Origin: Rhyacophila brunnea
Lineage: Eukaryota; Arthropoda; Insecta; Trichoptera; Rhyacophilidae
Assembly: GCA_022495005.1 (NCBI GenBank)
Contig: JAGYXB010002001.1
Coordinates: forward strand, 62,001-126,000
Length of the DNA: 64,000 bases
Direction: 5' to 3'
Shown: positions 46,864 through 57,112 of the stretch, in pieces
How positions within the stretch are numbered: position 1 is the first letter of the stretch
Layout: the number at the start of each line of letters is the position of its first letter
Program-made: the position numbers and the translations under genes
The notes under the pieces: model-generated
What the model saw: only the letters and a program-made list of their open reading frames with translations
What the model was told of the DNA's origin: nothing
The model's database searches: none

Positions 46864-47467
46864 ATGTTTATGGTAAAGTACCTGAGGTTGCATGGATACT
46901 ATCCGTGGCTTTTTCCAATTGACTTTCTCTTAGGCATGCTCACATACTGCAGTCTGCAATTTAGAAGAAATCTTTATTTAGCTACGTATTTTTTTCGACT
47001 TAAACGAGGTATAAATGAGAACTCTGCCATTCTGGGCAGTGTTGACCTGTGTGTCCCTGATAACTATCTTAGAAATAGAGAACATCAGTTGTTTATTCTC
47101 TCAAGGTGCAGAACCAACCTGCCACTGGTAATGCCAATTGGGAGGGCGATAGCTATGTTCAAGAAATTGCTTCGGGTGTTGATATATTCCACCTACGTGA
47201 GAATGAGTTTAGGTGGACGTTGTTTTATAAATTCTTAAAATAGGGTCTGCTTAACTCACCCGGTGTACTTCCTTGTACCTAGCTAATTTATATTTTTTGT
47301 ATGTACACATTTCTACTGTTTAATAACTTACTATCTATCTCTATACTGATCTATCTCTTTTTTATGTAATACTGTTTTATATTTCTTTTTTTCTAAATGT
47401 CATGTTGTGAACGTCTTAAACTTATAATTTGTAATGTCCACAATATGTTAAATATAAATTGAATTAA
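46864..47467 (+). mobile_element. LINE 3' end with RT C-terminal coding fragment
   Basis: The 124-codon frame 46864-47238 reads YPWLFPIDFLLGMLTYCSLQF…LYLATYFFRLKRGI…VPDNYLRNREHQLF…RCRTNLPL…PIGRAIAMFKKLL, the typical C-terminal end of insect Jockey/CR1-group LINE polyproteins. It is followed by a 3' untranslated region beginning AAAATAGGGTCTGCTTAACT at 47237. The same region recurs at 52262-52488. It is 5' truncated and therefore inactive. Confidence 0.8.
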
Positions 47468-48009
47468 AGTGTATTTTGTTGGTAGTAATTTATTATATGT
47501 ATAAGTATATTATAAATTTTCGAAAGTATTCCGTGTGCGTCATACATTATGTAGCGACGTCTTTGCTATCGCGTCATGTTGTTTGAATATGAAAATGTGC
47601 TAGTCATGACGCAGCCCTGAAACAATTTTTAACGAAATAATCAGGCGAATAATATTAGCCGTAAAGTCATAAGTCAAATTCCCATTCACAACAAAATATG
47701 TGTTTCTAAGCGCTTTTCAAGTATAAAGTTTACCGAGCGGAGGATGCAGCGGAGAGAGAGAAATTGAAATATTGTTATGAGCGGTTTATTTACTAACAAA
47801 GCGAGAGTTTATTCACTCGGTTACGATAATGTCCAAAGTTATTGTACGAGGTAAAACTTTTATAGTAGCGTAAAAATGGGGCGACCACGTGGCGGCAGCT
47901 GTTATTGCGATCGGGAAAAGTAAAATAATATATTTTCACTATCGCTGTATTATAATATATTGTGGATATTCTATAAGAGACATCGGTACAAGTCGGTTTA
48001 CGGGAAGCC

Positions 48010-48136
48010 AGGCTTCAAAATTATATAAATAGATTATCTACAACGTTTAAGGAATGTCCAGGCTTATGCTCTGGAAATACCATAAAATCTCCATTTTGAC
48101 TTACGTGGCGCACATGGAAGCACGTGGAGCACTTAA
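48010..48136 (+). mobile_element. TTAA-flanked MITE copy 4 (right end only)
   Basis: GGCTTCAAAATTATATAAAT to TTGACTTACGTGGCGCACAT, then a tail ending GCACTTAA at 48136. Only the last ~125 bp of the family is present. Confidence 0.75.
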
Positions 48137-48399
48137 TTTGAGCATGAATTTATTCGATGGATACAAGTTCAAATTCTGCTTAGTAGAAATATTTTTTCTA
48201 ATGCCTATGTATATTTTTGAGGTGTTTATTATTATTATTCATCGAATTAAAAAAAAGTATATTTTTTAATTAGGGGCACGTCAGGCTAAAACATTCAAGA
48301 TACGTTATTATGAATATAATTACAGAAATTCATACACAGTATCAGCTAGTGGAATTATGATCCAATGTTATGAATATAATGCATATATTTTTTCATACA

Positions 48400-48790
48400 A
48401 AACAGTTCTTCTTCTTATTGTGCCATCCCCTAGCGGAGGTCGGCCACCATCAAGGCGATCTTATCTTTGTCGTCTGTGTTCAGTGGAGCTGCACTCGTAC
48501 CAATCACGGAGGTTCTTAAGCCACGAAATGCGGCGCCGTCCTCTGCTACGCTTCCCATTGATCTTTCCTTGAATGACAAGTTGGGGAATGGTATATTTTT
48601 GTCCTCTCATAATGTGGCCGAGGTACTGTAATTTTCTGGTTTTGATACTACGTAGAACTTTTCGGTCCTTCCCCATTCGATTGAGAATTACAACATTTGT
48701 CACCCGGTCAGTCCACGGAATTTTGAGGATGCGTCTATATACAGCCACATCTCGAAAACAGTTAACGTGCTTGAATACTATTGCAAGCAT
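48400..48790 (-). pseudogene. LINE reverse-transcriptase C-terminal fragment
   Basis: The minus frame 48790-48461 reads VYRRILKIPWTDRVTN…LNRMGKDRKVLRSIKTRKLQYLGHIMRG…IQGKINGKRSRGRRRISWLKNLRDWYECSS, then a stop. This is the well-known tail of an insect non-LTR retrotransposon polyprotein. After a frame change, a further stretch (…MVADLR.GMA…) continues to about 48410. Truncated and dead. Confidence 0.8.
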
Positions 48791-48794
48791 AAAT

Positions 48795-49035
48795 ACAACA
48801 CATTATAATAATATATATTCTATATATTCTTTTCAACACTACAATAGGCCATGGTGCCCAATGACAGTAGTGTAGTAATTAATATTAGTGAAATAATTAC
48901 AAACACTCAGGCTTTTAGAAAATAGAAAATCACATCTCACCAGTGACCTCACCGGGAATCGTACCCAGAGCCCCCAGATTAGAAGTCAATGAATACACAT
49001 ATACGTGGTGATGTGATACCTGCTCATAACTCTTT
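48795..49035 (-). mobile_element. tRNA-derived SINE (family C), copy 1
   Basis: Shares CACTACAATAGGC…GCCCAATGACAGTAGTGTAG and the tRNA-like ACCTCACCGGGAATCGTACCC with copies at 49760-49975 and 53650-53855. Confidence 0.6.
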
Positions 49036-49249
49036 TTTTTTTAATGCTTAGTACCTCAATTGTAGTTTAAAACCTATTTTTTGAACAAACTTAATTTTAA
49101 CTAATGTTTTAAACGCAGTTATGAAAGATGTTTATGGTCAATTTCGATATTAATATTTTAGGATTATCTATCGATAATATTCTGGTAAGGCAAAATCGTT
49201 CAGATTTTTTGCAGATAAAATATGAAAAATTGTCCAGTTATTATTGTGT

Positions 49250-49455
49250 CACGGTCGCCCCAGCGAGCATAACAATTTTTCCCTCCCCCGTCGCTTTTCA
49301 TTCAATAAAAACTCCATTCATACAAACCGCCGGCGCCCGTAGTGGGGGAGGAGTGCTACGGCGTAGACCCAGTCGTAGCCTCGTAGTACTACGCTTTGCA
49401 GGCGGGGGAGTGGAGTGGTCGGAGGGGGGGGGGGAGTGGGGCTGCAGTCACAACT
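49250..49455. other. GC-rich island with G run
   Basis: Contains GGGGGAGGAGTGCTACGG, a run of ten or more G near 49425, and repeated GTAGACCCA (49363 and 49460). The plus 111-codon frame over it is unconvincing. Confidence 0.35.
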
Positions 49456-49759
49456 CGTCGTAGACCCATTTATTAAAAAGTTTCGCGCAAGAGAGGGAAA
49501 AAATATTCATACAATTTTATTGGGCTGTTGCGGGTATTATTATTTTCCGCTCGACCTAGTGGCAATCTAATAACGTGTTTTGTGTGAAAGTTGAAGGTTT
49601 TGTTTCTACTTTCAGTGATGTTTGATTGAAATTATTGTTTTATGTAACGATATAAGTGTATTGTTAGTATAATGTTTTATGAATCACAGTATTGCTCTAA
49701 TTAACAGGTTTATTTTGTCAACAATAAATCAAAAATCAAACTGTGTATTTTCTTTATTC

Positions 49760-49975
49760 AATGAATTATATACACAAAATGTTTATTCTTTTTTAACACT
49801 ACAACAGTATATAAAGGACATTAGTGTAATAGTAGTTAAACAGTATTGTAGCATTAAAAGTGAAACAAATACCTAACCACTCAAGCATTCACTCAGAAGT
49901 TCACAAATGAGTATTGTGACCTCACCAGGAATGAAACCCGGGTACCCGAATAAGAATCTAGTGTCTCACGTAATG
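49760..49975 (-). mobile_element. tRNA-derived SINE (family C), copy 2
   Basis: Motifs AACACTACAACAGTATATAA and GTGACCTCACCAGGAATGAA, then ACCCGGGTACCCG. Same order as copy 1. Confidence 0.6.
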
Positions 49976-50009
49976 AATTGTTAAGGAATTTAAGAAAATC
50001 TTCTTCTCC

Positions 50010-50480
50010 TTTGACCATACTTAATTAGAGCACATGGACACTATACGGCGTCTCTAAGAATCCCAGTCGCTTCTAATCTTCTTGCATTATCCCAGGCCAT
50101 TGTCAGCAGCTCGTAGCTCCATCTCCACCGTATTTACTCTGTGTATCTGTTGCATGTGACCGAGTCTAGTCCAACGTTGCCTATGTATACTCCACTCTCT
50201 TATGATCTCGTTACTTTTAAAGTTATACCACCGCATAGTCAGTGCGCTGCAAACATTTATTATCTAAGCTCAGTAGGTATACGGTTGCTCAGAGCCTTCA
50301 AACGGTGCCATGACTCGCTACCGTAAAGCAGTACCGTCAGAATACAAGCATCGAATAGGCGGCATTTGATTTAACCGCGTACAGTCTTGTATCTCTGATA
50401 TTCCGCATCGAGTTGAATGTTTCTCCAGCCATTCCCATTCGGATGGCTAGCTCTGTTTGCAAAGTGTTATTTCCCGTAAT
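50010..50480 (-). pseudogene. Decayed LINE fragment
   Basis: Translation of the minus strand in changing frames gives LAIRMGMAGETFNS, RDTRLYAVKSNAAY and ARRLEATGILRDAV, which resemble post-RT segments of insect LINE polyproteins. Many stops. Confidence 0.45.
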
Positions 50481-50790
50481 GTGCATCCTCGGGTATTTAA
50501 TGCTATATGAATACCGACATCATTGATTATACATCAGATGATTTGGTACACTTAAAAATATGATTAGGTATTTGACAAAATATGTCTAAACTTTTACTAT
50601 GCAAGAAAAAATGGAATATATTTCAATGTACATACTGTACAATGACTTGTTGAAGTTTTAAAATATTTTTTATTGTGAAATTTTGGAAGCTATTGTCCTC
50701 TGTCCAGGTGACATGTAGGAATAGTGGAAAGCATAACATCATAAAAATCTATGCTCTGTACCTACTCGATGATATATAATAATATTATAT

Positions 50791-51667
50791 CAGTGGCAAA
50801 GGGTGGAGGTAGGCTGTTAGGATCCGACATCAATAGTGCACGACAAACTTTGCCAGTCGTTCTGTTATGTCCTAGTGATGAGTGCTTTAAGGAAACAGGT
50901 GATTTGGGCTGGCAGGTATCCTGTATGGTTTGATGGTGTTAACTTTCCTTAAGTTACTTACCAGAATTGCGACACTGTGAAACTCCTTGATGTAATTCTT
51001 CACAGGTACGTAGGTAGGTAGGTAGGTACTCGTAGTTTTGTCAGGAGAGTTACCTTCTAAGTTGCTGGAGCGGTGGGCGTTGATAATTGATTTTGAATAT
51101 TTCTAATTTGATACAGTCAAGTAGGTATTTTATATTATATTATATTGTTTATTTAAAAGCTTAAAGTTTGTATGATTCAATAATCAAATGGTATTGTAAA
51201 TTTGATAGGTGTGATGCCTTATTAGTGTACACAACAGTACATATTTTTGTTTTCATTAAACAAAGAAACAAATTGCAGATAGTGTTGATTAATTTTTTAA
51301 ATTAATTTGAACAGAGAACATAATCAAAAAATATTCATTTATCTGTATAATAAAATATAATATATCTCAAACTATGTCATTAAATCATACATAATTTTAG
51401 ATATTTTATAGATAGAAGAATGTTTTTTGATTTTTGTTTTTGACAGTTTAAGCTAAGCAACGCTGGCATGAATTAAAAAAAACTAACTAACATAAATATG
51501 ATATCTACTACGTATTGTTGTTTGGTCTAGGCAGAGTTTAATTGAATTTATAAAACTAACCAGCACCATCTGTAATTGCTATTCTTAGTTCAATGAAAAC
51601 AAATACGTATGATTGAAAAAGTTTAATATGCACTATTTATGTCGGACCATAACAACCTTCGCCACTT
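50791..51667. mobile_element. hAT-like foldback element (family H2), long diverged copy
   Basis: Starts CAGTGGCAAAGGGTGGAGGT and ends in inverse (…CAACCTTCGCCACT). It contains GACAAACTTTGCCAGTC and GAAAACAAATACGTATGATTG near the ends, and foreign sequence inside. It includes a (GTAG)n microsatellite at 51003-51027. No clear 8-bp duplication, because the flanks are TATA-rich. Confidence 0.7.
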
Positions 51668-52258
51668 ATATTATTTATGTCTTATAATAATATATCACTT
51701 TAAAAAATTAACACACTTATCTATAAAGTTGATGCTCGTAGCAGTCGTAGCTTCTGTTTGATAGTTAAATATTCTACGAAATCAAAAAGTCGGAAAGAGT
51801 GATTCTAATGATAGATTTATTAGACAATTGACACGGAAAAACAACACCCCGGAGTATCAGACATTAAATAATACATATATACAGTTCACAGAGTTTTTTT
51901 CTCACGGTCGCCTATAAATGGAAAAATATCAATTCTGTATAATAGTATGATGTACCTTGCCGTTAATAATTATTGGTCTATTTTACTATTAGCATTTGTC
52001 CGCTTTAGCCCACATCAAAGACTTAATAGAGTTTTGTATCGCATTTATTGTGATTCAAGATGGTATGCCGTTTTTTTTGGTAACAAACTGTGTGTTCAAA
52101 AAAAAATAAAAATTAAAATATATCCTACGAAAAAGGTAAAGAGTTAAAAAAATATAAAGTATATTATTGAAATTAGACAATGAAATTCATTACATACTTT
52201 AAAAAAATATATATATATTATTGAATAGTAATAATATTCTGACATAAACTTAACTTAA
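51668..52258. other. No feature recognised
   Basis: AT-rich. The 66-codon plus frame at 51947-52147 shows no domain. Confidence 0.4.
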
Positions 52259-52261
52259 CTT

Positions 52262-52488
52262 AAAATAGGGTCTGCTTAACTCATCCGGTGTACTTCCTTG
52301 TACCTATCTAATTAATATTTTTGCATGTACATATTTCTACTGTTTAATAACATACTATGTATCTCTTTTTATGTAACACTTATTGTTTTAAGTATACTTC
52401 TTTGTTTCTATATGTCATGTTGTGCACGTCTTAAACTTATAATTTGTAATGTCCACAATATGTTAAAAATAAATTGAAATTGAAACAT
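52262..52488 (+). mobile_element. LINE 3' untranslated end
   Basis: Closely matches 47237-47467 (TAGGGTCTGCTTAACTCA, CATGTTGTGCACGTCTTAAA, TGTCCACAATATGTTAAA). It ends in an AAATTGAAATTGAAA tail, the short-repeat tail usual in some LINEs. Confidence 0.8.
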
Positions 52489-53044
52489 TTAAATGAATTA
52501 CAATTATACAAATCGGTCATTGGCAAATTTGATTGAAAGCCTAGATTTTTATAATGATATTAAATCAACAAACAAACAAAATAATACCTGACTGACCTAA
52601 CATCAGAAAAAAATTAACTCATTTTAAACGTATATTTTATAGTAACATTTATCAACATAAAATAGAACGTATGATTTCAGTCGATATCAAACCTTTTAAT
52701 TAAGCAGTTCACAAATAATAATCTTTCAATTGAATTATCGTTCCTCGCATACTGTGTTTGTCTGCAATAGACATGAAACTACCAAAATAATAAAGCCATA
52801 CTAGCATGTACTTTAAAAATAGACATGAAACAATAAACAATCATAAAAACAGCTCTGCTGAAAATCAAATACGTATATATATATAAATACTAAGCTCAGT
52901 AGTTGGACGTAATTCAAGATGTTCACAATAGAATATTTATATATTATTATAGTAGACTAAGTTACAATAAAAATTCAACAACAAACCTTTATAAAAATCT
53001 CAGATCAACACACTACGTACCAGAAAAAAAAACTAAAAAAAGGT

Positions 53045-53125
53045 CGATCAAGAGGGACTTGAACTTCACATTTTTTACTGGACCAGTGGCGGCTCTCTCG
53101 ATTGAGCTATCGGCGCAACCGTGAC
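53045..53125 (-). mobile_element. tRNA-like SINE head (family D)
   Basis: Inverted B-box (GGACTTGAACTTCA) and A-box (CGATTGAGCTATCGG) motifs in tRNA-like spacing. Confidence 0.5.
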
Positions 53126-53649
53126 TTATGGGAATTAAATTTATTATCCACGTTATCCGAGGTATTCCATCGGTATTGAATGAAAAAGTAACAAAACATG
53201 TAAACAAACTACACTGAAAATGTCCACAGTATGCCCTCAGCACCTCAGAGTTTATAATAATTGTATATCAATTTAAAAATAATTTATCACACTAGATTGT
53301 TAACACCCTGTGAAAACAGTTGCAAAATTTTTTCACCCCTTCATTTGACCTCCATCTAAATCGCGAATGTTATCACGTCGTATACAATAAGATGAATCTC
53401 GCCGACCCGATAAAATCAACCCTTGTGATCAAATATAATTTACTTACCTTCATTTTCAAACCCCTTTCATCATTATACATATTTAAATATTGTTAGAAGT
53501 TATAGACCGTTTCTCAACCTTTTTCAAGACAGATGCAGAGATTTTTTTGATAATTCAATTTCGTCGTTACGATATTATGAAAACCGGTTATATCCACACT
53601 TTAAATAACATAATGTTTTAGCATCACATTTAAATAATTCAGTACACTG

Positions 53650-53855
53650 TTAAGTATACTATAATTATTATACTTATGTAATATACATCTATTTTTTTTA
53701 AATACTACAATAAGCTGTGGGGCCAAATGACAGTAGTGTAGTGAAATAATAGTGCATGGTTTTGAGAAAAGTCGCTAGCTTTGAGAAAATTATATGAATA
53801 TATCGTTACTGGGTATCGAACCAGCAGCCCTATGTTCTAACTAGTGATATTAAGT
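53650..53855 (-). mobile_element. tRNA-derived SINE (family C), copy 3
   Basis: ACTACAATAAGCTGTGGGGC, AATGACAGTAGTGTAGTGAA and a tRNA-like end with GGGTATCGAACCAGCAGCCC. Confidence 0.6.
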
Positions 53856-54303
53856 TACCCGACGACATGACGTAATTGTGACGTCAGTCAATACACGCTA
53901 CAGGCAAGCCGTCCAACGCACACGGCTCACCATAGATATTATTATGCTGAAACACCTATTTGTGTATGGGGACAATGGATATCGCCACTATTTTAGTAGC
54001 GTTATTTTCTCGAATGCTATTATCACTCCGTTAGTACGTCACAATGATGTCATATGACGTCATGTCGACCGGGCGACTACAACTCGCAAGTTATAACATA
54101 AGGCCCCTGGAGCCCCAAGTGAGAGCCCAATGCCCTACGCACTGGAACACGGAGGGCGCCGGGGTTAAAGATTAGTTTGAATAAAAACAGACGTCATGTG
54201 AATTGTCCGCTATTTAATCGGCTACATGCATGAAAAATCAAACTAATTTTTTTTAAACCAAATTTAAAAAAAAAACTCGGAAAAAATAATTCGAAAAAAT
54301 GTT

Positions 54304-54391
54304 GGACCGAGTGGTATTTGAACTCACATCCATAGCCGACGTACACCATTCAGTTTCTTAATGAGTGCTCTCGCCTTTAAGCTATCGGTCC
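54304..54391 (-). mobile_element. tRNA-like sequence with intact acceptor stem (family D)
   Basis: On the minus strand, GGACCGATAGCTTAAAGGCG begins and CCACTCGGTCC ends an 88-nt unit. The first seven bases GGACCGA pair perfectly with the last seven TCGGTCC. The B-box is GAGTTCAAATACC. The T stem has mismatches, so it is a tRNA pseudogene or SINE head rather than a working tRNA. A relative lies at 54740-54815 in plus orientation. Confidence 0.6.
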
Positions 54392-54739
54392 TTCTAGGAT
54401 TTATGCGAATTATTTCAAATACGCAGCTGCGTTTTAGAGGTACTTCCGCCAATCCAAAGGTAATCTGCTTTATAATCAATTAAGGTAAATGACGTTATTA
54501 ACGTAATGGTAATTCGTAACAAATGACCGGCGTAAATTATTTTTTTATTATTGATGTTCTTGTACTTTTTTATTTAATACTGAATATACACATGGTTTAA
54601 GAATATTGAATTCTTTATTATAGCAAAAACATAATTTTGAAAAACCTCAGAAACATAAGTATATTAGAAAAAATCCAAGAAAGCAGTTGGATCGTAGTTG
54701 TAAAAAATAATTCGCATGAATGATGAATATAATATGGAT

Positions 54740-54815
54740 ATGGATATAATATTATTAAAGGCGAGTGCACGCACCGTAAAATGAATGGTGTGAGTTCTAG
54801 TCCCACAAAAATAGT
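54740..54815 (+). mobile_element. tRNA-like SINE head (family D), plus copy
   Basis: TTAAAGGCGAGTGCACGCAC…GAATGGTGTGAGTTCTAGTC, the same motif order as the unit at 54304-54391. Confidence 0.5.
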
Positions 54816-54969
54816 TCAACCTTTTTATTGGATTTCTTATAATATGTATTTTTAAGGTTTTCCAATATTATGTTTTTACAATGACGAATCCAACATTCTT
54901 AAACCTTGTGCATATTCAGTTTGAAAAATATGTATAATGCCTCTAATTTTCTTATTCGTCTCCTCCTAG

Positions 54970-55189
54970 CCTGATCGTATCCTGTCTCCGTTCAGCATCC
55001 TGAAGCGACACCGCGGCAACAGCTTCGAGTACGCCACACTCCTGGCATCGTTTCTCATCGGCTCTGGTCTGGACGCTTATATAGTCTTCGGAATCGCAAC
55101 CAGAGATTTGACCCTGAACATTCAAAGTAGAACTTCATGTCCAGATATCCCCAAAGTCGTCGAGGTCTGTAAACAACAAGGAGAAAGTG
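54970..55189 (+). CDS. DRC7: DRC7 exon: transglutaminase-like core
   Basis: Acceptor CTCCTCCTAG|CCTGATCG. It encodes DRILSPFSILKRHRGNSFEYATLLASFLIGSGLDAYIVFGIATRDLT…, which aligns with the segment of DRC7 carrying the transglutaminase-like fold. Where such folds have a catalytic cysteine (RG.C.EY) this protein has serine, so it is expected to be structural and not enzymatic. The donor is uncertain. GTG|GTAATG at 55189 leaves phase 1, which joins the next exon only if that exon starts at 56958. GAG|GTCTGT at 55164 would give phase 0 and joins 56954. Confidence 0.88.
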
Positions 55190-55350
55190 GTAATGCCGCG
55201 TTCTCATCTAGCAATTTTTGTCGTTCAATTATTGTATCTTGAATTTTTAAGAATAAATGAAAAGAAATCTTCCCACGTATCGATTAAAGTTAAAGCAATA
55301 ATCGTAATCGAGAGGGGTCAAATGAAATAAACAAGTTGTACCTACGTCGC

Positions 55351-56217
55351 ACAGTAGGATAAAAGCCCAAAATCGTGGCCAAAACCTGAAATGACCTCTG
55401 ATTTGAATAAAAATTGGCATACAGAGGCTTTGAAGGTCGTTGATTACGAATTCGAAAGCCATAATTATTGTAAACAAAATGGCCGATCCAATATGGCGGA
55501 CATGGATGTTAAAAAGGTGCCAGATCTTGACGAAAATTGGTATATACGGGTTTTCAAGGTCGCTGATTACGAATCCGAAATATAAATGATCGTAAACAAA
55601 ATGGCCGATCCAAAATGGCAGACATGGATGTTAAAAAAGTGTCAGATCGTGACAAAAATTGGTATATGCGGGTTTTGAAGGTCACTGATTACGCATTCAA
55701 AAGCTAAATTATAGTAAACAAAGTAGCCTATCAAGCACAAGACGCACCGCAGGTAACTTTTATAAATGAGCTTTGCAAAATGTGACAAAATATATAACTT
55801 TTCGAATAGTTGAAAATGCTATTTTTTTTTAAATTATTCAATTTTATTTATGCAGAAATTTATACTATAATTCAATAATTTATACATTAAGTTTAGACTC
55901 AACCAATGTAAAAATATTTTCTACATACCTCCAGAAGTCGTATTCATGTCGCAGAATTGAAATTGAACACTTCACTTGAAATTTATGGGTTTTCAAAGTC
56001 ACCGTTATTTTCGTCTGTTTAGCACGCGACACGTACACTCTCCACGAAGGCTAACTTCCAATTGACGCAGAGACGAAGGTATACGGTCAAAACGCTTCCC
56101 CTTTCACAATGAAATGCAGTCATTAGTCCTCTACCTGACTGACTACTCAAGTATCCCCATTTAGAAAATTCATTTACTGGGGTTTTGGCCACGTTTTTGG
56201 GCTTTTCTTCTACTGTG
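55351..56217. mobile_element. Transib-like non-autonomous element in DRC7 intron
   Basis: The termini CACAGTAGGATAAAAGCC and the inverse GGCTTTTCTTCTACTGTG belong to 37-bp inverted repeats with three mismatches. A perfect 5-bp duplication CGTCG lies at 55346-55350 and 56218-56222. CACAGTA-type ends plus a 5-bp, GC-rich duplication fit the Transib superfamily. The interior has a tandem array of a ~126-bp unit and no transposase frame. Confidence 0.7.
55390..55715 (+). repeat. ~126-bp tandem repeat inside the Transib-like element
   Basis: About 2.5 units, with AAATTGGYATA, TTGAAGGTCGYTGATTACG and AACAAAATGGCCGATCCAA repeated in order. The 64-codon open frame here is a by-product of a repeat length divisible by three. 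Confidence 0.85.
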
Positions 56218-56953
56218 CGTCGGTAACAACCAGTCGTCTTGAATGTTGAACGTATAACGCAGAAAGGATCTTACAGTGCCACAAACTTATCTGAAGAATT
56301 GATGGGGGAGCCACAGTCGAAAAGTATCCATTCAAGACTCACAACTGGACAGAATTTGACAGTGGAATGACGTATTTAAAATGCCGTCCATATGGCGTCA
56401 TAGTAGTTCCATTTATATCCGTTCTTCAGATAAGTTTGTGGGACTGTAACTTAGCTTGAATCAACTTACAAGATGATCAAGTTTGTTGATATGTGGTTCT
56501 CATTTATCAATAATTAACATTCGATTGTTATTCAATACACGGTTTAATGACAAAAAACACCACGTGGATGTCTGAACCACTATATTCCATACAAGTAAAT
56601 CAACGTGTAAGCTGAATTTAACGAAATTGAGGTCCTTTATACTTTTTTCGATTCAGCAGTGAACCACTCGAGTTAGCCGGTTGCCTAGCAAGTTGCCTAA
56701 AGTAGCCAAGGTTATAACAATTCAATTTGATGCCGTGTTGATTACGTCTATTAGTTCAACTTAGAATGATACCTGGGAATATTATTTTTGATTTCTTGTT
56801 CAACATTCAACCTTCAACAGACCGCCACGGAAAACTAATGAACGTTATCGTGTCAATCAACCTTAAAATGGAATGGCTAATACCATAATACACAATAATT
56901 ATTACATATGAATAAAGAGTATAAACATACGTCACTAATACTTTATTTTTAAG

Positions 56954-57112
56954 GAAGTCCAACAAGAGGTTGATACGATTAACACAAAGTATAAGGTGAA
57001 CCCTGGGACAGACTTTCGCAGTCAGCATCTCTTGAGGAGAGAGGCGCAGAGGCAGCAGAGACTCCGGGAGCGAGAGTTGGAAGAAGAGGAGGCTAGTAGA
57101 AAGGCTATTGAG
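56954..57112 (+). CDS. DRC7: DRC7 exon: charged coiled-coil segment
   Basis: Reads (E)VQQEVDTINTKYKVNPGTDF RSQHLLRREAQRQQRLRERE and on to EEEASRKAIE. It is rich in Gln, Arg and Glu with heptad-like spacing, matching the helical linker after the core in DRC7. Donor GAG|GTATGA is clear. The start is 56954 (TTTTTAAG|GAAGTC) or 56958 (GGAAG|TCC) depending on the upstream donor. Confidence 0.85.

Noticed and set aside
55391..55585. 64-codon open frame in the DRC7 intron taken as an extra exon
   Set aside because: It falls in the tandem 126-bp repeat of the Transib-like element and has no DRC7 similarity or splice sites.
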